Positions 60,266 through 64,000 of a DNA stretch of 64,000 nucleotides are shown here, piece by piece. The notes beneath the pieces were generated by a model, which had not been told where the DNA came from, searched no databases, and saw nothing but the letters and a program-made list of their open reading frames with translations. Made by a program: the position numbers and the translations under genes. Numbering within the stretch: position 1 is the first letter of the stretch; each line of letters begins with the position of its first letter. Source of the DNA: Phreatobacter stygius (GTDB lineage Bacteria; Pseudomonadota; Alphaproteobacteria; Rhizobiales; Phreatobacteraceae); NCBI RefSeq assembly GCF_005144885.1, contig NZ_CP039690.1, positions 5,965,001-6,029,000 of the forward strand, read 5' to 3'.

Positions 60266-60459
60266 TCCTGATCGTCAACGGCGAAAAAACCGAAACGGCG
60301 GCCACCAGCCTGCCGGCCTTGCTGGAGGAGCTCGAATACCAGCACCGCCATCTCGCCATTGCGGTCAACCACGAGGTGGTGCCACGCGCCGCCTGGGCGA
60401 AAGCCGCGCTGCAGGACGGCGACGCGGTCGAGATCATCACGCCGCGCCAGGGCGGCTGA
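60262..60459 (+). CDS. thiS: Sulfur carrier protein ThiS
   Basis: 65 residues with a ubiquitin-like fold and the required C-terminal Gly-Gly (TPRQGG). Its terminal thiocarboxylate donates sulfur to ThiG. Starts by ATGA overlap with thiO; thiG follows four bases after its stop. Confidence 0.95.
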   Translation: MILIVNGEKTETAATSLPALLEELEYQHRHLAIAVNHEVVPRAAWAKAALQDGDAVEIITPRQGG

Positions 60460-60463
60460 GACC

Positions 60464-61246
60464 ATGGTCGATTTCTACGGACGTTCGTTCACCTCGCGCC
60501 TGCTGATCGGCACGGCGCTCTATCCGTCACCCGCCATCATGCAGGAGGCGGTGCGCGCCGCGGGGTCCGAGATCGTCACCGTCTCGGTCCGTCGCGAAAG
60601 CGCCGGCGGTGGCACCGGCCAGGGCTTCTGGTCGCTGATCCAGGAGCTCGGCGTCGCCGTGCTGCCGAATACCGCGGGCTGCCGCAGCGTGCGCGATGCG
60701 GTGACCACGGCGAAGCTCGCGCGCGAGCTGTTCGAGACGCCCTGGATCAAGCTCGAGGTGATCGCCGATGACGACACCCTGCAGCCGGACGTGGTTGGCC
60801 TGGTCGAGGCGGCCGCCATCCTGATCAAGGATGGCTTCGAGGTGTTTCCTTATTGCACCGAGGACCTGGGCGTGGCCTTGCGCCTGGCCGATGCCGGTTG
60901 CCGGGTGATCATGCCCTGGGCCTCGCCCATCGGCAGCGCCCGCGGCATCACCAATCGGCGGGCGCTCGAACTGATGCGCAACCGGCTGCCCGAGCTGACC
61001 CTGGTGGTCGATGCCGGCCTCGGCGCGCCCTCGCATGCGGCGGAAGCGCTGGAGATCGGCTTCGACGCGGTGCTGCTCAACACCGCGATCGCCAAGGCCG
61101 CCGATCCCGTCGCTATGGCAAGGGCCTTCCGGCAAGGGGTGGAGGCCGGCTATACCGCCCATGCGGCGGGCCTGATGGCGCCGCGCGACTTCGCTTCTCC
61201 CTCCACGCCGGTTGTCGGGACACCGTTTTGGCATGACCTACCCTGA
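60464..61246 (+). CDS. thiG: Thiazole synthase ThiG
   Basis: 260 residues, TIM barrel. The catalytic Lys lies in WIKLEVI; other blocks are [18 protein letters not shown] and MPWASPIGS, plus the phosphate-binding [11 protein letters not shown]. It makes the thiazole phosphate carboxylate from 1-deoxy-D-xylulose-5-phosphate, dehydroglycine and ThiS thiocarboxylate. Its 3' end overlaps thiE by 14 bases. Confidence 0.95.
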   Translation: MVDFYGRSFTSRLLIGTALYPSPAIMQEAVRAAGSEIVTVSVRRESAGGGTGQGFWSLIQELGVAVLPNTAGCRSVRDAVTTAKLARELFETPWIKLEVIADDDTLQPDVVGLVEAAAILIKDGFEVFPYCTEDLGVALRLADAGCRVIMPWASPIGSARGITNRRALELMRNRLPELTLVVDAGLGAPSHAAEALEIGFDAVLLNTAIAKAADPVAMARAFRQGVEAGYTAHAAGLMAPRDFASPSTPVVGTPFWHDLP

Positions 61247-61841
61247 TCGCTTCTATCCCGTCATCGACAGCCTCGCCTGGCTCAGGCGGCTGACCGCGCT
61301 CGGCGTCGGCACCGTGCAGCTGAGGGTCAAGGACCTGACGCTCGAACAGGCGACGGCCCTGATGCGCGAGGCCCTTACCGTGACCCGTGGCACGCCGACC
61401 CGGCTGGTCGTCAACGACTGGTGGCAGGCGGCGATCGATGCCGGCGCCGAGCATGTCCATCTTGGCCAGGAGGACCTCGCCGATGCCGACGTTCCGGCAA
61501 TCCGGCGCGCCGGGCTGACCTTGGGCGTGTCGACCCATGACGACGACGAGCTGGATGCCGCGCTCGACTACGTGCCCGACTATATCGCGCTCGGGCCGAT
61601 CTACGAGACGACCCTGAAGGTCATGCGCTTCGGGCCGCAGGGGCTGGAGCGCATCCGCACCTGGAAGGACCGCATGGGCGCCATCCCGCTGATCGCCATT
61701 GGCGGCATCACGCTGGAGCGGGCACCGGCGGTCTATGCCAGCGGCGCCGATTCGATCGCGGTGGTCAGCGATGTCACCGGCAATCCCGACCCGGACCAGC
61801 GCGTCCGCGACTGGCTGAGCCTTGCCGCCAAGACCGCCTGA
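61233..61841 (+). CDS. thiE: Thiamine-phosphate synthase ThiE
   Basis: 202 residues from [13 protein letters not shown] barrel with [33 protein letters not shown] and AIGGI. It couples HMP pyrophosphate to the thiazole phosphate. Translationally coupled to thiG by the 14-base overlap. Last gene of the riboswitch-controlled operon. Confidence 0.94.
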   Translation: MTYPDRFYPVIDSLAWLRRLTALGVGTVQLRVKDLTLEQATALMREALTVTRGTPTRLVVNDWWQAAIDAGAEHVHLGQEDLADADVPAIRRAGLTLGVSTHDDDELDAALDYVPDYIALGPIYETTLKVMRFGPQGLERIRTWKDRMGAIPLIAIGGITLERAPAVYASGADSIAVVSDVTGNPDPDQRVRDWLSLAAKTA

Positions 61842-61900
61842 ATCGGGTGCGTCGGGTCGCAACCCGTTGATTGCACTGGTGTTGAGCCGCGGTTCCTCGT

Positions 61901-62809
61901 ATGGATTCGGCCATGATCAAGCGGCTTCCAGAGGGCAGGGGCGTTCAGTCGATCGAGGTCGGCGGGCGGCTGCTCGCCGCCATGGTCGAGCTCGGCAAGC
62001 CGGCCATGCTGCGCGACCTCGCGGCCATGGCCAAGGTCACTTCGGCCCAGGCCCATGCCTATCTCGTCAGTTTCCGCAAGATCGGCATGGTCGAGCAGGA
62101 TCCCTTGAGCGGGCGCTACCTGCTCGGCCCCTTCGCGCTGCAGGTCGGGCTCACCCGCATGCGCGAACATGTGCCGCTGCGCATGGCGAGCCAGGCGGCG
62201 GTCGAGCTTGCCGCCGAGACCGGCCTGATGGTGACCGTCACGGTCTGGGGCACCCATGGGCCGACCATTATCGAGGTCGAGGAATCGGTCCAGCCGGTGC
62301 ACGTCAATCTGCGCGTCGGCGCGGGTTATACGGTCACCGGCACGGCCACCGGCCGGCTGTTCGCCGCCTTCCTGCCGGATGATCTGGTGCGGCCCTTGAT
62401 CGACAAGGAACGTGGCGCCGGCCGGCCGGGCGCGACGCGCCTGGCCAGGGACAAGATGGCCGCCGATTTCGCCGAGATCCGGCGGCGCGGCTTTGCCACC
62501 ACCGAGGGCATTCCGGTGCCCGGCATCAACGCGGTCAGCGCCCCGGTGCTCGACCATAGCGGCCAGGTGCAATTCGCCATCACGCTGATCGGTCCGGCCT
62601 CCGACCTGATCGTCAAGGGCGACAGCGAGCAGGCGATTTTCGTCAAGCGTTTCGCCGAAAGCCTGTCGGCCAATCTCGGATTTCGGGCTGAACGGACAAG
62701 CGACGATCCGGCGGCCGCCCTGCCATTCGGTTTCGGCCGCGTCCGCGGCGAATTCGCCGAACGCGCCGTGCCCTTTGCCCGCCCGCCGCGCCGGTCAAGG
62801 CCGGGCTAG
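61901..62809 (+). CDS. IclR family transcriptional regulator
   Basis: 302 residues (ATG 61901; ATG 61913 is equally possible, neither with a clear ribosome-binding site). An N-terminal winged HTH (about 18-75: LRDLAAMAKVTSAQAHAYL, then RKIGMVEQDP) precedes the IclR effector domain (90-255). The basic Pro/Arg tail (about 270-302) is longer than usual. No divergent target gene is close; the nearest downstream unit is the livGF operon on the other strand. Its target is unknown. Confidence 0.88.
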   Translation: MDSAMIKRLPEGRGVQSIEVGGRLLAAMVELGKPAMLRDLAAMAKVTSAQAHAYLVSFRKIGMVEQDPLSGRYLLGPFALQVGLTRMREHVPLRMASQAAVELAAETGLMVTVTVWGTHGPTIIEVEESVQPVHVNLRVGAGYTVTGTATGRLFAAFLPDDLVRPLIDKERGAGRPGATRLARDKMAADFAEIRRRGFATTEGIPVPGINAVSAPVLDHSGQVQFAITLIGPASDLIVKGDSEQAIFVKRFAESLSANLGFRAERTSDDPAAALPFGFGRVRGEFAERAVPFARPPRRSRPG

Positions 62810-62878
62810 CGAAGGTCGGGGCCAATTGGCGAGGATGCAGGCTGCCTTGCAAGCATGTCTTTTCGGAACACGCACGTG

Positions 62879-63054
62879 AACCTCTACGTCACCCCCGGCG
62901 ACCGAGCGTAGCGAGGGAGGGAAGGGGGCCCAGGAGCCAACACATCACGCCTTCCGTGGATCGATTTCGGGGGATTTCGCAGTGTTGAGCTAAGCGGCCT
63001 GCAACCCTTGGACCCCCTTCCCTCGCTTCGCTCGCCGGGGGTGACGTAGGTGTT
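62879..63054. repeat. Large intergenic inverted repeat (GCGAAGCGAGGGAAGGGGG element)
   Basis: The left arm (62879-62937: TACGTCACCCCCGGCGA, then a GAGCGTAGCGAGGG... part) and right arm (63007-63054) are reverse complements over about 45 bases with small insertions. About 70 bases lie between. The arms can form a long hairpin between the convergent IclR and livF genes. The GAGCGAAGCGAGGGAAGGGG core looks like a dispersed repeat of GC-rich alphaproteobacteria. There is no transposase. Confidence 0.7.
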
Positions 63055-63070
63055 TCCGGCCTGACGCCGA

Positions 63071-63784
63071 TCAATGCCCACCTCCCAGATAAGCCGCCCG
63101 GACCCGGGCGTTCTGCAACATCTCCTGGCCGGTGCCCGACAGCACGATCCGGCCGGTCTCCAGCACATAGGCGCGGTCGGCCACCGCCAGCGCCAGGTTG
63201 GCCATCTGCTCGACCAGCAGGATGGTCATGCCGGCATCGCGCAGGCGCCGGATGGTCGCGAAGATCTCCTTGATGATCAAAGGCGCCAGGCCGAGCGAGG
63301 GTTCGTCCATCAGCAAGAGCTTCGGTTCGCCCATCAGCGCGCGCGCAATGGCGAGCATCTGCTGCTCGCCGCCGGACAAGGTCACCGCCGGCTGGCTCCG
63401 CCGTTCGGCGAGCCTTGGGAACATGTCGAACTGGGCGTCGATCGCACGGGTCAGATCGACCGTCGAAAGCTTGCGCGAATAGGCCCCGAGCTCGAGATTG
63501 TCGCGCACGCTCTGGTCGGGAAAGACCTGGCGCCCTTCGGGCGACAGCGCGATGCCGGCCTTCACCCGCTTATGCGCGGCAAGCTGGGTGATATCCTCGC
63601 CGCGAAAGCGGATCTGGCCGGATCTCGGCAAGGCGAGGCCGGCGATCGCCTTCAACAGCGTGCTCTTGCCGGCGCCATTGGCGCCGACAATGGCAACCAC
63701 CTGGCCTTCGCCAACCGTGATCGTCGCCTCCGAGACGGCCTGGATCGGGCCATAGAACAGCGAGACGGCATCGAGTGTCAGCAT
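63071..63784 (-). CDS. livF: Branched-chain amino acid-type ABC transporter ATPase LivF
   Basis: 237 residues from MLTLDAVSLFYG; a GTG at 63793 is an alternative that overlaps the livG stop. Walker A GANGAGKST, signature LSGGEQQ, Walker B LLLMDEPSLGLAP, H-loop LLVEQ. This is the short LivF type without extra C-terminal domains. It energises import of branched-chain amino acids or other HAAT-family substrates (amides, urea, aromatic acids). Confidence 0.92.
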   Translation of the reverse strand: MLTLDAVSLFYGPIQAVSEATITVGEGQVVAIVGANGAGKSTLLKAIAGLALPRSGQIRFRGEDITQLAAHKRVKAGIALSPEGRQVFPDQSVRDNLELGAYSRKLSTVDLTRAIDAQFDMFPRLAERRSQPAVTLSGGEQQMLAIARALMGEPKLLLMDEPSLGLAPLIIKEIFATIRRLRDAGMTILLVEQMANLALAVADRAYVLETGRIVLSGTGQEMLQNARVRAAYLGGGH

Positions 63785-63789
63785 GGCGC

Positions 63790-64000
63790 TCACCTGTGCC
63801 CCGCAAGATTGCTGCCGGCCAAATCGCCGGCAAGCCCGAGCGCCGGCGTGCCGTCTTGGGCCGCTGCCTCGTCCGCCTCGTCGACGCCGAGATAGGCGGC
63901 AATGACGCGCGGATCGCGTTGCATGGCGGCCGGCGGACCCTCGGCGATCTTCTCACCATAGTCGAGCACGATGACGTGGTCGGAAATGGCCATCACCAGG
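63790..64000 (-). CDS. livG: Branched-chain amino acid-type ABC transporter ATPase LivG (C-terminal part)
   Basis: Only the last 70 or so residues lie in the window, entering at 64000 in frame. The H-loop follow-on [22 protein letters not shown] and VIAAYLGVD are the LivG C-terminal motif. The extra 30-residue Ala/Gly-rich tail after it is longer than usual. The stop overlaps the possible GTG start of livF, so they are coupled. Confidence 0.88.
   Translation of the reverse strand, partial: LVMAISDHVIVLDYGEKIAEGPPAAMQRDPRVIAAYLGVDEADEAAAQDGTPALGLAGDLAGSNLAGHR

Overview
The window is visibly GC-rich, with codons that almost never use TTA, CTA or TCA. Its gene content is that of an alphaproteobacterium, most likely of the order Hyphomicrobiales. 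The evidence is a complete PhyR-NepR-EcfG general stress response (GSR) locus, HWE/HisKA_2-type kinases, a rhizobial-type glycerol ABC operon (glpD-glpSTPQUV), a TPP-riboswitch thiOSGE operon, and many small DUF genes typical of that order. The genus cannot be fixed from the sequence alone. No tRNA, rRNA, CRISPR array, insertion sequence or phage gene was recognised.

Layout. 1-17 kb is catabolic and cell-wall accessory content: a fumarylacetoacetate-hydrolase family enzyme and a cyclase, a secreted GH25 lysozyme divergent from an L,D-transpeptidase, a desuccinylase-family peptidase (with a decayed second copy of its 3' end at about 1.9 kb), a diguanylate cyclase, two tandem acetoacetate-decarboxylase paralogues plus an SDR, two amidases facing an orphan solute-binding protein, and a methanethiol oxidase/selenium-binding protein with a membrane partner. 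17.6-21.4 kb is one giant autotransporter.

21.7-42.7 kb is the most interesting part. It is an island of small stress proteins, regulators and maintenance genes (otsB, lipid kinase, UvrD-like helicase, PRC-barrel protein, DUF883/DUF1328/DUF3309/DUF2188 proteins, Crp/Fnr regulator, YddA-like ABC exporter, PerM-like transporter) built around phyR, nepR and ecfG. Reading both strands, I found twelve exact EcfG-type promoters (GGAAC, 16 or 17 bases, CGTT), nearly all 15-75 bases upstream of a start codon, plus further near-matches. One of these is an overlapping two-way promoter between nepR-ecfG and phyR. The histidine kinase in the nepR-ecfG operon has lost its ATP-binding motifs. A second, intact CHASE3 kinase sits tail to tail with a single-domain response regulator.

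43-47 kb is a TetR-controlled pair: an HpaB/4-hydroxybutyryl-CoA-dehydratase-like protein and an AidB-like acyl-CoA dehydrogenase. 47.1-55.6 kb is the glycerol uptake and oxidation operon (glpR, glpD, glpSTPQUV; no glpK here), closed by a clear terminator. 55.7-57 kb is a beta-lactamase-like hydrolase broken by one in-frame amber codon. Then come a histidine phosphatase, a TTC38-like TPR protein, the TPP riboswitch with thiOSGE, an IclR regulator, an inverted-repeat element, and livF with the end of livG running off the window.
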